From: Anaerolineae bacterium
Lineage (GTDB): Bacteria; Chloroflexota; Anaerolineae; Anaerolineales; Anaerolineaceae
Assembly (NCBI GenBank): GCA_013178185.1
Contig: JABLXC010000033.1
Coordinates: 1 to 39,507, forward strand
Reading direction: 5' to 3'
DNA length: 39,507 nucleotides
Part shown: piece by piece, positions 1 through 8,699 of the stretch
Layout: each line of letters starts with the position of its first letter
Numbering within the stretch: the first letter of the stretch is position 1
Notes under the pieces: model-generated
What the model saw: only the letters and a program-made list of their open reading frames with translations
Told to the model about the DNA's origin: nothing
The model's database searches: none
Translations under genes and position numbers: made by a program

Positions 1-40
1 GGGTCATGATTTGTAGACGATAGATTTCTCTTTCGCTCAT
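1..40 (-). CDS. Transposase N-terminus (partial, runs off the left edge)
   Basis: Thirteen codons are visible from an ATG at 38-40 on the minus strand, reading MSEREIYRLQIMT before the window ends. Seen: this start resembles the N-terminus of helix-turn-helix transposases of the ISNCY/IS1202 type, which typically open with a short 'MSxxE..RL' stretch before a DNA-binding helix. Repeated GGGGACATTT motifs directly upstream support an insertion-sequence end. The rest of the gene is outside the window, so family and intactness cannot be judged. A chance short ORF is the alternative. Confidence 0.5.
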   Translation of the reverse strand, partial: MSEREIYRLQIMT

Positions 41-125
41 GGTGTGTAGTTTGTCCACTTCTCTGTCCCTTTCGTATGGGGACATTTTAACTTTGGTAAA
101 AGGGGACATTTCTACTTTGGCTTAA
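1..125. mobile_element. Terminal part of an insertion sequence
   Basis: Two direct repeats, GGGGACATTTTAACTTTGG at 78-96 and GGGGACATTTCTACTTTGG at 102-120, lie 24 bp apart between the transposase start and the promoter of the next gene, with an inverted TGTCCC at 64-69. Arrays of such repeats are known at the ends of several IS families. The exact outer end, about 121-125, is a guess because the other end is not in the window. The element stops about 20 bp before the -35 box of the following promoter. Confidence 0.5.
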
Positions 126-142
126 CACCGATAAAAATCTGA

Positions 143-171
143 TTGACAGCTTACAGGGCGCTGGTTATACT
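143..171 (+). promoter_or_regulatory. Sigma-70 type promoter of the gmd operon
   Basis: TTGACA at 143-148, a 17-bp spacer and TATACT at 166-171 form a near-consensus vegetative promoter. The start of transcription would be near 178, giving a leader of about 125 nt before the ATG at 304. I see no recognised riboswitch in that leader. The ribosome binding site is AGGAGG at 291-296. Confidence 0.75.
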
Positions 172-303
172 TACCCCGCATGTTAACCTTGGGAATAGAA
201 CCCCGGAGAATGCCCTGTTTTCAGGCCATTTTCTTTTCTCTTCTTTCACAATATTGAACCAATCCGCCGGTTCCCTACATGAGCCGGTATCAGGAGGTTT
301 TGG

Positions 304-1371
<1,068 letters not shown>

Positions 1372-1375
1372 CTGC

Positions 1376-1837
1376 TTGCCTTCGATTTTGTTTGTCTGCA
1401 CGGGCAATATTTGCCGTTCTCCGATGGCGGCCGCGCTGTTCCAAAAGGTTCTGGCCGGTTCGGCTCAACAGGAAAACTGGCAAATCGGCTCGGCGGGAAC
1501 CTGGACGACCGAGGGGCAGCAAGCAGCAGTCGAGGCCATCCAGGTGATGGCAGAAAAAGGCTGTGATATCCGGGCGCACCGCTCGCGGCTTGTGAACGAG
1601 TATCTCCTGAACCACCATAACCTGATCCTGACAATGGCGCTCGATCAAAAACAAGCGCTCCATCTTGAATTTCCCTTTTATGCCGACCAGATCTTCATGC
1701 TCAGCGAAATGACCGGTGTACAGGTCAGCGTGCCAGATCCATCGGGTGGGACGCTGGACCAATTCCGGGCGGCTGCCAACCAAATCGAGCGATTGATCTT
1801 ACGGGGCCTACCAAAAATTCGTGAATTGGCAGCCTAG
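1376..1837 (+). CDS. Low-molecular-weight protein-tyrosine phosphatase family protein
   Basis: Cytoplasmic phosphatase of the LMW-PTP/arsenate reductase fold. The signature P-loop CTGNICRS (C-x5-R-S) sits about 8 residues from the N-terminus and a DP pair (VPDPSGG), the usual general-acid position, lies near the C-terminus. About 153 residues is normal for the family. The start is uncertain. A TTG at 1376 has GGAG at 1362-1365, inside the last codons of gmd, and gives the canonical short lead into ILFVC. A TTG at 1352 would overlap gmd by 20 bp. Either way translation is probably coupled to gmd. In exopolysaccharide loci such phosphatases counteract a BY-kinase, but no kinase is visible here. 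It converges with the transglycosylase gene, the stop codons overlapping by 4 bp. Confidence 0.85.
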   Translation: MPSILFVCTGNICRSPMAAALFQKVLAGSAQQENWQIGSAGTWTTEGQQAAVEAIQVMAEKGCDIRAHRSRLVNEYLLNHHNLILTMALDQKQALHLEFPFYADQIFMLSEMTGVQVSVPDPSGGTLDQFRAAANQIERLILRGLPKIRELAA

Positions 1838-2565
1838 AGCGCCTGCTGATACCGGTTATAGATCGAGAGAATCAGATCAGCATAATAGTAACCACTGTTG
1901 GCCGGGCCGTAAGCCCGTAGCGCTTCACGCAGAGAATCATGTTTTTGCACCAGACCAGCCAACATCCGGCAGCCATAAGAAATATTGAAGGCAGGATCAT
2001 ATAACTCTGCGCTTGACGGCCGTCCCGCGAAACAAGGACCGTTGATACACTGAAAGCTGGCAGCGAGACCATCGCTCGGCATGACCTGCATCAAGCCAAC
2101 CGCACCGCTGTGCGATATTGCATTAGGATTTCCATGGCTTTCTTGAAAAATCACCGCTGCTACCAGATTTGGATCCAGACCATGTTCTTGCGCGGCGCTT
2201 TGGATCAAACTGCACCACTGCCTCACCGACTCAGGAACAGCCACAGCAAGCTGGCAGTTATCCGAAACGACATTCGAGGAAGAAATCGCCTGTTCAGAGA
2301 CCTGCAGCGCTTCCGCGCCTGGTTCCGCACTGGGGCTGGCCAACCCAAAAAGCGCCTCTGGTGATGCCGTGATCTCCTCCTGGTTCGGGGCATCGAATAT
2401 CTCCGGCGGTAGGACTTTCTCGACCACCGGGATCGCCACCCCGCTTTTCACCACAACCGCAGAAGCAAGGACAATCTTCGGGTTAGATAAAAGGTTGCTA
2501 AAAAGGAAGATGAAAAGACATCCTCCCAGAATCGATGGAAACATGGCTCTCTCGATTGCACGCAT
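1834..2565 (-). CDS. Lytic transglycosylase (SLT domain), exported
   Basis: Cleaves the glycan strands of peptidoglycan outside the cytoplasmic membrane. ATG at 2565 is preferred because an AGGTG lies just upstream and it starts directly before a signal peptide; an ATG at 2610 adds 15 residues without purpose. Seen: a hydrophobic segment near residues 8-26 ending near LASA, a low-complexity Ser/Glu/Pro region, then a C-terminal SLT domain with catalytic Glu in QES (about 142), GLMQVMP (157-163) and the AYGPANSGYY stretch. The 243-residue length is usual for single-domain SLT proteins. The SLT domain contains several cysteines (for instance CINGPC), which could form disulfides. No obvious partner is adjacent. 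Confidence 0.88.
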   Translation of the reverse strand: MRAIERAMFPSILGGCLFIFLFSNLLSNPKIVLASAVVVKSGVAIPVVEKVLPPEIFDAPNQEEITASPEALFGLASPSAEPGAEALQVSEQAISSSNVVSDNCQLAVAVPESVRQWCSLIQSAAQEHGLDPNLVAAVIFQESHGNPNAISHSGAVGLMQVMPSDGLAASFQCINGPCFAGRPSSAELYDPAFNISYGCRMLAGLVQKHDSLREALRAYGPANSGYYYADLILSIYNRYQQAL

Positions 2566-2688
2566 GGTTTTCACCTGGAATGAGGTAAGGTTGACACGAT
2601 AATAGCACAATTGTTCTATTTTATCAAGCCATTCTAGAAAAACCAGCTAAAATATTCAAGAGCCAATCATCAGACAGGAGCGTACTCT

Positions 2689-3111
2689 ATGCTGTCAAGA
2701 AAATGGATTGGGTTGGTGGTTTACCTTGTCCTGGTTTTGGGGTCATGCAGCCGCGAAACTGCGATCCTCCCTGGAAGCACACAGTTCGATGTCGCCGTTT
2801 CCAATGCCACCTTCCAACCTGCGCTCTGGCGCGTGCCGGCGGGAGAAAAAATCGTCTTCCGAATGGACAACCTGGATCCGACGCAGCACGATTTCACCAT
2901 TTTGCTACGCCCCACCACCTTGCCATTTTCTACCATTGACCCAGCGGATATTTACTACCAAAAGCAGCTTGAACCTAACAGCAGCACCGTGATGGAGTTT
3001 CACGCTCCACCCGCACCGGGGGAATACCAGGTGCTTTCCACCCTCCCAGGGAACGCCGAAAAAGGGATGATCGGAACCTTGGTGGTGGTCCAGCTTTCAA
3101 CCGAAGAATAA
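2689..3111 (+). CDS. Cupredoxin-like lipoprotein with degenerate copper site
   Basis: A 140-residue lipoprotein: lipobox LGSC with Cys20, then one beta-sandwich domain of about 105 residues resembling plastocyanin/nitrosocyanin-type cupredoxins. Seen: the N-terminal His ligand position is kept (H67 in QHDFT) and the C-terminal loop has the family shape GEYQVLSTLPGNAEKGMIG. In that loop the usual Cys is Ser117 and the usual His is Asn122, while Met127 remains. Two of four type-1 copper ligands are therefore missing, so electron transfer through a type-1 site is unlikely; a structural or ligand-binding role is possible. It is transcribed alone and converges with the M23 peptidase gene. Function unknown. 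Confidence 0.75.
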   Translation: MLSRKWIGLVVYLVLVLGSCSRETAILPGSTQFDVAVSNATFQPALWRVPAGEKIVFRMDNLDPTQHDFTILLRPTTLPFSTIDPADIYYQKQLEPNSSTVMEFHAPPAPGEYQVLSTLPGNAEKGMIGTLVVVQLSTEE

Positions 3112-3157
3112 TCAAACCAAAAAACAAGGAATTTCGGAAGAACTCGGCTTTCTGAAA

Positions 3158-4375
3158 TTATTGCAGGAAGTTGTGCGGGTTAACCTTGCCATAGGTATCG
3201 CTGCGCATCTCAAAGTGCAAGTGCGGACCGGAAGACCGCCCAGTGTTGCCTAGCGCGCCGATGACATCTCCCTGATAGACGTAGGAGCCGCACTGCACGT
3301 TGTAAGCTGAAAGGTGCGCATACAGCGTCTGCCAGCCATTGCCATGATCAATGACCACCACGTTGCCGTATCCCCAGTCATTCCAACCGGCATATACAAC
3401 CACACCGTTATCCGTAGCAAAAATGGCATTGCCTTCATTGCCGGCAATATCAATGCCATGATGATTGGTTTCAGGGGAATAATCATAACCGGATAACCAT
3501 CGTTCCGTCGTCGGCCATAGGAAATACCCATTGCCAACCGGCCCATCCATCACCGTGCCGCATGCGCCAGGGCCAAAGATCTTTGCAACTGCTGGGTTTT
3601 CGCGCGTGATACGCGGTGCGCTCCAGGTGACAAATTCGCGCCGCCCGCCCGGAATGACCAGCCAGGTGCCAGGGGCAATGTTCGGGTTACTCCAATCGCC
3701 AACGGTTTCCGGTGAAAGATGATTGGCAGGAAATTTGATGATTTCATCGGGGGTAGCGCCATAGAATTCGGCCACGCCGTTCAGCCCATCGCCAGCATGC
3801 CACTCATAATACACCCCATCCACTGGCAAAATATTCAGCATCTGGCCCGGGGAAAGCGCATGCGGATCATCAGCAAGAGTGTAATAGTTTCCCCATAGGA
3901 TAGTTTCTGGGCGCAGGTTGAACTTTTGGGCAATACCAAAAATCGTATCACCTTTTTGCACCGTGTATTGGATCACTTCGAGTCGGGGCTTGGCAGGCAT
4001 ATCAGTATGCAGCACTGCCAGGCGCGTGATTCCTCGCGGATAGACCTCTAGATTGGGAACATCGAAGTATGGCAGCGGCACCAGCGGCGTGCCCGTCGGA
4101 AGCGGTGCAGCAATAGCCGCTTCTTTGAGCGTGTTCACCGGTCCTTTCAGGTAAAAATTGCTCATCACCCAGGAAACCAACAAAACCAGGACAACCGACG
4201 CCAGGCCGGTGCCAACGCGTAGAAACGTCTCACCCAGGCCAAGCCTGAGCAAGCTTTCCCAGATCTCACTCCAGTTTTTAGTCTTACGGAACGGGGATTG
4301 AACGGCTGGACCGGGTTCGGTAAGATCGCCTTCATTCCGGGTTTCCGGCTGGACGATCGGTTGTTCTTCTAGCAT
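3158..4375 (-). CDS. LysM and M23 peptidase, membrane-anchored
   Basis: Predicted zinc endopeptidase acting on peptidoglycan cross-bridges outside the membrane. In order: a cytoplasmic N-terminus of about 55 residues, one membrane segment (about 56-74), a LysM domain with YTVQKGDTIFGIAQKF (about 137-184), a second weaker LysM-like segment (about 189-243), and a C-terminal M23 domain. Zinc ligands visible are HHGID (H306, D309) and HLHFE (H387), with catalytic H354 in LYAH. The 405-residue length is complete. The set points to an active enzyme rather than an EnvC/NlpD-type inactive homologue. It is monocistronic, between convergent and tandem neighbours. Confidence 0.9.
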   Translation of the reverse strand: MLEEQPIVQPETRNEGDLTEPGPAVQSPFRKTKNWSEIWESLLRLGLGETFLRVGTGLASVVLVLLVSWVMSNFYLKGPVNTLKEAAIAAPLPTGTPLVPLPYFDVPNLEVYPRGITRLAVLHTDMPAKPRLEVIQYTVQKGDTIFGIAQKFNLRPETILWGNYYTLADDPHALSPGQMLNILPVDGVYYEWHAGDGLNGVAEFYGATPDEIIKFPANHLSPETVGDWSNPNIAPGTWLVIPGGRREFVTWSAPRITRENPAVAKIFGPGACGTVMDGPVGNGYFLWPTTERWLSGYDYSPETNHHGIDIAGNEGNAIFATDNGVVVYAGWNDWGYGNVVVIDHGNGWQTLYAHLSAYNVQCGSYVYQGDVIGALGNTGRSSGPHLHFEMRSDTYGKVNPHNFLQ

Positions 4376-4471
4376 CTCTTTGTCAACCTCTCAAGGTCAT
4401 CATAACATACGCAAAAAGAATGGTCAAGAATGATGCAATTCGGATACACTATGTAGGTTATTAGCCGCCCC

Positions 4472-5461
4472 TCAGAGAATTGCTTCAAACAGCATGTACA
4501 ACAAGGCCGAAAGGGCCGCCGAGAAGGGAATGGTCAACAACCAGGCTATTGCAATTTGTCCGGCAACTCCCCAACGCACCTTATTCAATCGTTCAGCGGA
4601 TCCAACCCCCAAGATAGCTGAGCTGATCACCTGTGTTGTACTCACCGGACCGCCCAACGCGGCAGCCGCAAGTACAACGCTCGCCGCAGAGAGCTGGGTG
4701 GCAAAACCATGCACCGGGCGAATTTTGTAAAATTTGCCGCCCAGGGTGCGGATCAAGCGCCAGCCGCCGCCTGAAACGCCCAACGACATGGCAGCCGCGC
4801 TGACGAGCGTTACCCACAACGGGACCTCGAAGTCAGGTAACCTGCCAGCGATAATCAATGCCATCGTAATCATCCCGATGGTCTTTTGGGCGTCGTTGGC
4901 GCCATGGCTCAACCCCAAAATGACGCCGGTAATAATCTGGGCTTTTTTGAAAAACCAGTTCACCCGCATACTGGCATGGCGCGCCAGGAAGTAGATGCAT
5001 TTTGTCATGAGAAATCCCACCACCAGGCCAATCACCGGTGAGGCGAACAAAACCGCCAGGACAGTTGACAGCCCTGAAAAATTGATAGCCCGCAACCCTA
5101 CGCTTGCTGCAACTGAACCAATCAGGCCGCCAACCAGCGCATGGGACGAACTGCTCGGAATACCGAAGAACCAGGTGATCCCTCCCCACACGATAGCTCC
5201 AGCCAGGGCAGCTATAATCACGTACAAAGTTATCTGCTGGGGCGTCACAATGCCAGAAGCAATCGTCCGGGCAACCGCCACACCAAACAGCAAAGGCCCG
5301 CAAAATTCAGCCATGGCAGTGAGCGTTAGCGCCAGCCTCGGCGACATGGCGCGGGATGAAATAATGGTAGCAACCATGCCGCTGGCGTCGTTAAAGCCGT
5401 TCAGATACCCAAAAACCAATGCCAGCACAATTGCCAGGATCAAGGTCAGCATATTTGTCAA
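4472..5461 (-). CDS. pit: Low-affinity inorganic phosphate transporter, Pit family
   Basis: Integral membrane Pi (metal-phosphate):cation symporter. The 329 residues are nearly all hydrophobic, with about ten predicted membrane segments. The two inverted family repeats are seen as GFNDAS (22-27) and HGANDAQ (186-192), plus the GIPSSSSHAL signature near 100-109. Length fits short bacterial Pit proteins without the large central loop. It lies 11 bp downstream of the DUF47 gene, the usual pairing in which the PhoU-like protein is thought to modulate transport. Sulfate permeases of the same superfamily are a less likely alternative. Confidence 0.92.
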   Translation of the reverse strand: MTNMLTLILAIVLALVFGYLNGFNDASGMVATIISSRAMSPRLALTLTAMAEFCGPLLFGVAVARTIASGIVTPQQITLYVIIAALAGAIVWGGITWFFGIPSSSSHALVGGLIGSVAASVGLRAINFSGLSTVLAVLFASPVIGLVVGFLMTKCIYFLARHASMRVNWFFKKAQIITGVILGLSHGANDAQKTIGMITMALIIAGRLPDFEVPLWVTLVSAAAMSLGVSGGGWRLIRTLGGKFYKIRPVHGFATQLSAASVVLAAAALGGPVSTTQVISSAILGVGSAERLNKVRWGVAGQIAIAWLLTIPFSAALSALLYMLFEAIL

Positions 5462-5472
5462 CCGGTCGGGCG

Positions 5473-6105
5473 TCAGGTGGATTTCATCACGATGTCGCCA
5501 ATAACGTTGGCAGCCACATCCTCGCGATCTGCGGCGTTGCTTAGATGGCGGTAGATTTCACGAACCTTGAGCATTTTCATGATGCGTTTGGCGCTGATGT
5601 CTTTGCCGCCGAACAGGTCGGCCAGCGCTTCACGATAAACCGTTTCAACGCGGTTTTCAAGCGCCTTGGCTCGCTGGACATGGTTGGAAGAAACATTGGC
5701 ATGATTATCCTGCAACCTCTCAACAGCCAGTTCGATCTCAACGGCGGCTTCATACAAAAGACTGGCCATGCGCTGCATGTAAGAGGTGGGAGCGACGTCG
5801 AGGATTTCCATTTCATCCACGGTTGTGTTGGCATAATCCAACACATCATCAATCTCGCGCGAGAGACTGAAGATATCCTCACGGTCAAAGGGGGTGACAA
5901 AGGTGCGCATCAGCTCTTCGATCAATACCCGCCGCACCTCATCTGCGTCCTTTTCCAATTGAGAGATCTGGCGAGCTGTATCCGGGTCACGCCGTTCCAG
6001 GTAAACCTTTAGCAATTCCAGTCCCTTGACTGTCAGACGGGTCTGCTCGATTAGAAGTTGAATAAATTTATTGGGCTTTGGTTTAAAGATATCGCGGATG
6101 CTCAT
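5473..6105 (-). CDS. DUF47 (PhoU-like) phosphate transport accessory protein
   Basis: About 210 residues, all predicted helical, of the DUF47/Pit accessory family related to PhoU. Start chosen at ATG 6105 (MSIRDIFKPKP), preceded by GGAG at a good distance; an ATG at 6132 lacks a site. Seen: the DUF47 features 'LEKDADEVRRVLIEEL', the acidic 'FDREDIFSLSREIDDVLDYAN' region (about 80-101), and charged 'NAADREDVAANVIGDIV' near the end. Such acidic E/DxxxD pairs bind metal ions in PhoU relatives. First gene of a two-gene operon with pit. Confidence 0.9.
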   Translation of the reverse strand: MSIRDIFKPKPNKFIQLLIEQTRLTVKGLELLKVYLERRDPDTARQISQLEKDADEVRRVLIEELMRTFVTPFDREDIFSLSREIDDVLDYANTTVDEMEILDVAPTSYMQRMASLLYEAAVEIELAVERLQDNHANVSSNHVQRAKALENRVETVYREALADLFGGKDISAKRIMKMLKVREIYRHLSNAADREDVAANVIGDIVMKST

Positions 6106-6288
6106 CGAAAATCTCCAGAAAACCCGGTTCACAGCATGTGTATTGGATAGGAGTTAATATTGTACCATGCCAGGGTAGCTTCCTTCACCTGCCCAACCTC
6201 AGCCCCCATACTTTTTCAAGATCTTCGATCTGCAAAGCAGCCCCGCAATTAACTTTGATCATTCATCTCATACTTCCTGATTTCTCTT

Positions 6289-6305
6289 CCTTCCCGGCGG
6301 GAAGG
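6289..6305. repeat. Short perfect palindrome in the divergent DUF47/fusion-gene intergenic region
   Basis: CCTTCCC and GGGAAGG form a 7-bp stem around a 3-base centre. It lies between two divergent genes (DUF47 on minus, the CinA-glycosyltransferase fusion on plus) in a 271-bp gap. It may be an operator or a small hairpin; neither strand shows a T-run that would make it a terminator. Confidence 0.35.
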
Positions 6306-6366
6306 AGGTAGCTGATGGGTTTCAAGAGGGCTCGCGAAGAGCATGAACACACCCCGCCGAAGGCAG

Positions 6367-6372
6367 TATAAT
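6367..6372 (+). promoter_or_regulatory. Candidate -10 box for the CinA-glycosyltransferase gene
   Basis: A perfect TATAAT lies 31 bp before the TTG start codon. The best -35 match is weak (TGAACA near 6344-6349, 17-bp spacer). The leader would be about 25 nt, with only a weak ribosome binding site (AAAGG at 6392-6396). Confidence 0.4.
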
Positions 6373-6403
6373 TAGGCAAATTTCCTCTAGTAAAGGCGCC
6401 GCT

Positions 6404-8164
6404 TTGAAAACAAGTTTGGAACAACGGGTTGGAGAACTCCTCCTCAAAAATGGCTTCAAACTGGCTGTAGCCGAATCGTGCACCGGGGGGCTGATCGGTC
6501 ACCGGCTGACCAACATCCCTGGCTCGTCTGAGTACTATTTGGGCAGCGTCACAGCTTACGCCTATGAAGCAAAAGAGCGCTTCCTGGGAGTCAAGCGCGA
6601 GACGCTGGTCGAGTTCGGCGCCGTGAGCCGCGAAACCGTCCTCGAAATGGCGCAGGGAGTGCGAAAAGCGCTCTCAGGCGATTTCCCGATGGAAAAGATC
6701 ATTGGTCTCTCCGTCAGTGGGATCGCCGGGCCAGGCGGCGGTATGCCCGGCAAGCCGGTTGGGCTAGTGTGGATCGGTTTGAGCACGCCGGAGGGCGACG
6801 AGGCTTTCGAATACCGCTGGCATGGAGACAGGATCAAGAACAAAGAACATTCCGCCGACGCTGCCTTGCAGGAGTTGTTAAAATACCTTCGAAAACGGCA
6901 TGGCCGCATCACGCACACCAGTAGCTCGGAACCCAGGCGCATCTTGATCCTGACGGCTGACGCCGGTTTTGGGCATCGCAGCGCGGCGAACGCCATCACA
7001 GCCGCGCTAGAAGAAAAATTCGGCTCTCGCTGCCAGGTGGAAATCGCAAACCCATTGGATGACAGGCGCACTCCTTTTTTGTTGCGTGAAAGCCAGGCCG
7101 ATTACGACCGACTGGTGCGGGAAATGCCCGAACTGTATCGCTTTGGTTACGAAGCCAGCGATGCAGCGGTGCCCAGCGTGATTGTGGAGAGCGCGCTGAC
7201 GGTGCTAATGTTCGAGGCGCTCTCAAGTCTGGTCAAAAAACACCGTCCTGAAGTAATTTTGACAACCTACCCACTGTACCAGGCGCCGCTAGAAGCGGTG
7301 TATGCCATCAACCGCTACACCATACCAACCCTGACGGTCATCACCGATCTGGTAGATGTCCATCGCTTATGGTTCCACACGGGCGTCGACGCCTTACTGG
7401 TCCCCACCGAAGAGGTGCGCGAGCTGGCGATCAAACACGGCATTGCCCCCAGCAAAATCTGGATCACAGGCATCCCCGTCCACCCGAACATGGTGCGCGA
7501 AAACCGCAAAAAAACCGAAATCCGCCGCGAACTGGGATGGAGGACCGACCTGCCAACCCTGCTGGCCGTGGGGAGTCGGCGGGTGGAGCGACTATTTCCA
7601 ATTCTCAATGTGCTCAACCACAGCGGTTCAGCGCTTCAACTGGCTGTGGTGGCCGGGAAAGACCAGGCCCTCTTTGAGCAGCTCCAATCGCAGGAATGGC
7701 ATGTTCCCACCCATCTGTACGAATTCACCGACCAGATGCCGGCATTTATGCACGCGTCGGATGCGCTGATCTGCAAAGCGGGCGGGTTAATCACAACCGA
7801 AGCGCTGGCGTGCGGCTTGCCGATGATGATCATCGAAGCAATTCCGGGCCAGGAAATCGGTAACGCCGAATACATCATCAAGAACGAGGCTGGGATGATG
7901 GCGGAAGATCCGATCCAGGCCCTGGAAGTGGTCGCACACTGGATGGCAGATAACATGCGGTTGTTGAAAGCGCAGGCTGAGAACGCCCGCAAACTGGGCA
8001 AACCGCTGGCTGCCTACGACGCCGCAGAGCTGGTATGGGAGGCGGCCCAAAGCGGGCCGGTTGACCAGGCAGGCAAACGGATCGCTGGGCGGCGTTCTCT
8101 AATCAACCTGCTTAAACGAAACCACGTCCAGTGGGAAGAGAACGCCATCCGCTCTCAGCGCTGA
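6404..8164 (+). CDS. Fusion: CinA-type NMN amidohydrolase + diacylglycerol-type glycosyltransferase
   Basis: Two whole enzymes in one 586-residue chain. Residues 1-165 are a CinA C-terminal/PncC domain, which deamidates nicotinamide mononucleotide to nicotinate mononucleotide in NAD salvage: AESCTGG with Ser25, and SGIAGPGGG at 105-113. Residues about 178-570 are a GT28 glycosyltransferase like MGDG synthase and UgtP: ADAGFGHRSAANA at 185-197 (N-lobe lipid-side motif) and the C-lobe nucleotide-sugar motif CKAGGLITTEALACGLPM. The linker is short (about 166-177), with one open frame and no stop. Translation begins at TTG 6404; no better start lies near. The glycosyltransferase probably uses UDP-sugar on a membrane diacylglycerol acceptor. 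I know of no functional reason for this pairing. A sequencing fusion is unlikely because both domains are complete and in one frame. Confidence 0.85.
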   Translation: MKTSLEQRVGELLLKNGFKLAVAESCTGGLIGHRLTNIPGSSEYYLGSVTAYAYEAKERFLGVKRETLVEFGAVSRETVLEMAQGVRKALSGDFPMEKIIGLSVSGIAGPGGGMPGKPVGLVWIGLSTPEGDEAFEYRWHGDRIKNKEHSADAALQELLKYLRKRHGRITHTSSSEPRRILILTADAGFGHRSAANAITAALEEKFGSRCQVEIANPLDDRRTPFLLRESQADYDRLVREMPELYRFGYEASDAAVPSVIVESALTVLMFEALSSLVKKHRPEVILTTYPLYQAPLEAVYAINRYTIPTLTVITDLVDVHRLWFHTGVDALLVPTEEVRELAIKHGIAPSKIWITGIPVHPNMVRENRKKTEIRRELGWRTDLPTLLAVGSRRVERLFPILNVLNHSGSALQLAVVAGKDQALFEQLQSQEWHVPTHLYEFTDQMPAFMHASDALICKAGGLITTEALACGLPMMIIEAIPGQEIGNAEYIIKNEAGMMAEDPIQALEVVAHWMADNMRLLKAQAENARKLGKPLAAYDAAELVWEAAQSGPVDQAGKRIAGRRSLINLLKRNHVQWEENAIRSQR

Positions 8165-8263
8165 GACAAATGCACAGCAGAGCCATTTCACAAGTATCAT
8201 ACGGGATTTTACGGTTCAAAAGACGCAGCCGCGCCCCGCAACGTCCTCTATGGTCATTTTGAT

Positions 8264-8300
8264 GGAGCGCAGCGACTGAGAAAATCTTGCTCTCCGGGCA
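8264..8300 (+). repeat. Intergenic repeat unit A, copy 1
   Basis: GCGCAGCGACTGAGAAAATC and what follows match 10958-10998 with a few substitutions and small indels. This kind of 'AGCGA..GAGAAATCTTG' element resembles dispersed intergenic repeats I associate with Chloroflexota genomes; that association is from memory and unverified. Confidence 0.5.
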
Positions 8301-8547
8301 GAAAACCTCTCACCGCTTTACGGTGGCCCGAAAGTACGCCTCACGTCGCACTACATCCTCTACTATCTTTTCGAAGCCTGACCCGAACGAATATGAGGGA
8401 GAGCAAAGTCCCGGCGCGTAGCGTCTTGTCCGCCGTAGTCACCCCCACAGCTGTTCTTCGTGGTCCAGTCCAGGCACTCGTTTTCCCAATCCCTGTCCTA
8501 AGACGGTTATAACCCTCCATCTCGATTCCAAAACGTCCACCCCAGCC

Positions 8548-8583
8548 ATTGAACCACGCTTTTACCGCCTTTGGAACGATCAC
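8548..8583 (+). repeat. Intergenic repeat unit B, copy 1
   Basis: A 36-bp unit that matches 11018-11053 at 31 of 36 positions without gaps; the shared core is AACCACGCTTTTACC. It lies immediately before the promoter of the ATPase gene. Confidence 0.6.
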
Positions 8584-8590
8584 TTTTCTA

Positions 8591-8620
8591 TTGACAGGAA
8601 TCGAGTTGGGGTGATATACT
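8591..8620 (+). promoter_or_regulatory. Strong promoter of the metal ATPase gene
   Basis: TTGACA at 8591-8596, an 18-bp spacer and TATACT at 8615-8620 with an extended -10 TG at 8612-8613. Transcription should start near 8627, inside the CsoR-type operator. Confidence 0.75.
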
Positions 8621-8625
8621 GGTTG

Positions 8626-8651
8626 TATCCCCTATCCCCCCTATGGGGATA
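8626..8651. promoter_or_regulatory. CsoR-type operator
   Basis: TATCCCC occurs at 8626-8632 and 8633-8639, and its complement GGGGATA at 8645-8651. The second and third form a 7-bp inverted repeat around CCTAT. AT-flanked C/G-tract palindromes of this form are the known operators of CsoR/RcnR/FrmR repressors. It overlaps the predicted transcription start, a position suited to repression. A csoR gene lies in the same window at 14618. Confidence 0.7.
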
Positions 8652-8699
8652 TAACCTCTGAGAAAGGTTGCGCGGTTTTTTCCACGCTAAAACACCAAC

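Larger units (their letters stand above)
8165..8584. other. Gene-free region with degenerate repeat units
   Basis: No credible gene in about 420 bp. It holds unit A (8264-8300, GACTGAGAAAATCTTGCTC core) and unit B (8548-8583, AACCACGCTTTTACC core), both found again in the same order downstream of the ATPase gene. The stretch between them has an 80-codon minus-strand frame with Arg/Thr/Gly-rich composition and no recognisable domain; I treat it as non-coding. Confidence 0.5.

Noticed and set aside
178-303. Riboswitch or structured leader before gmd
   Set aside because: The leader is long enough, but I found no conserved riboswitch core and no convincing terminator/antiterminator pair.
3130-3160. 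Bidirectional terminator between the cupredoxin-like and M23 genes
   Set aside because: AATTTC..GAAATT arms exist, but the stem is short and interrupted and neither strand has a proper T-run.
8341-8583. Possible small minus-strand gene (80 codons) before the ATPase
   Set aside because: It runs through repeat unit B and has low-quality Arg/Thr/Gly-rich content. The similar peptide (KAVKAWFN / KMVKAWLN) encoded by both B copies is explained by the DNA repeat.
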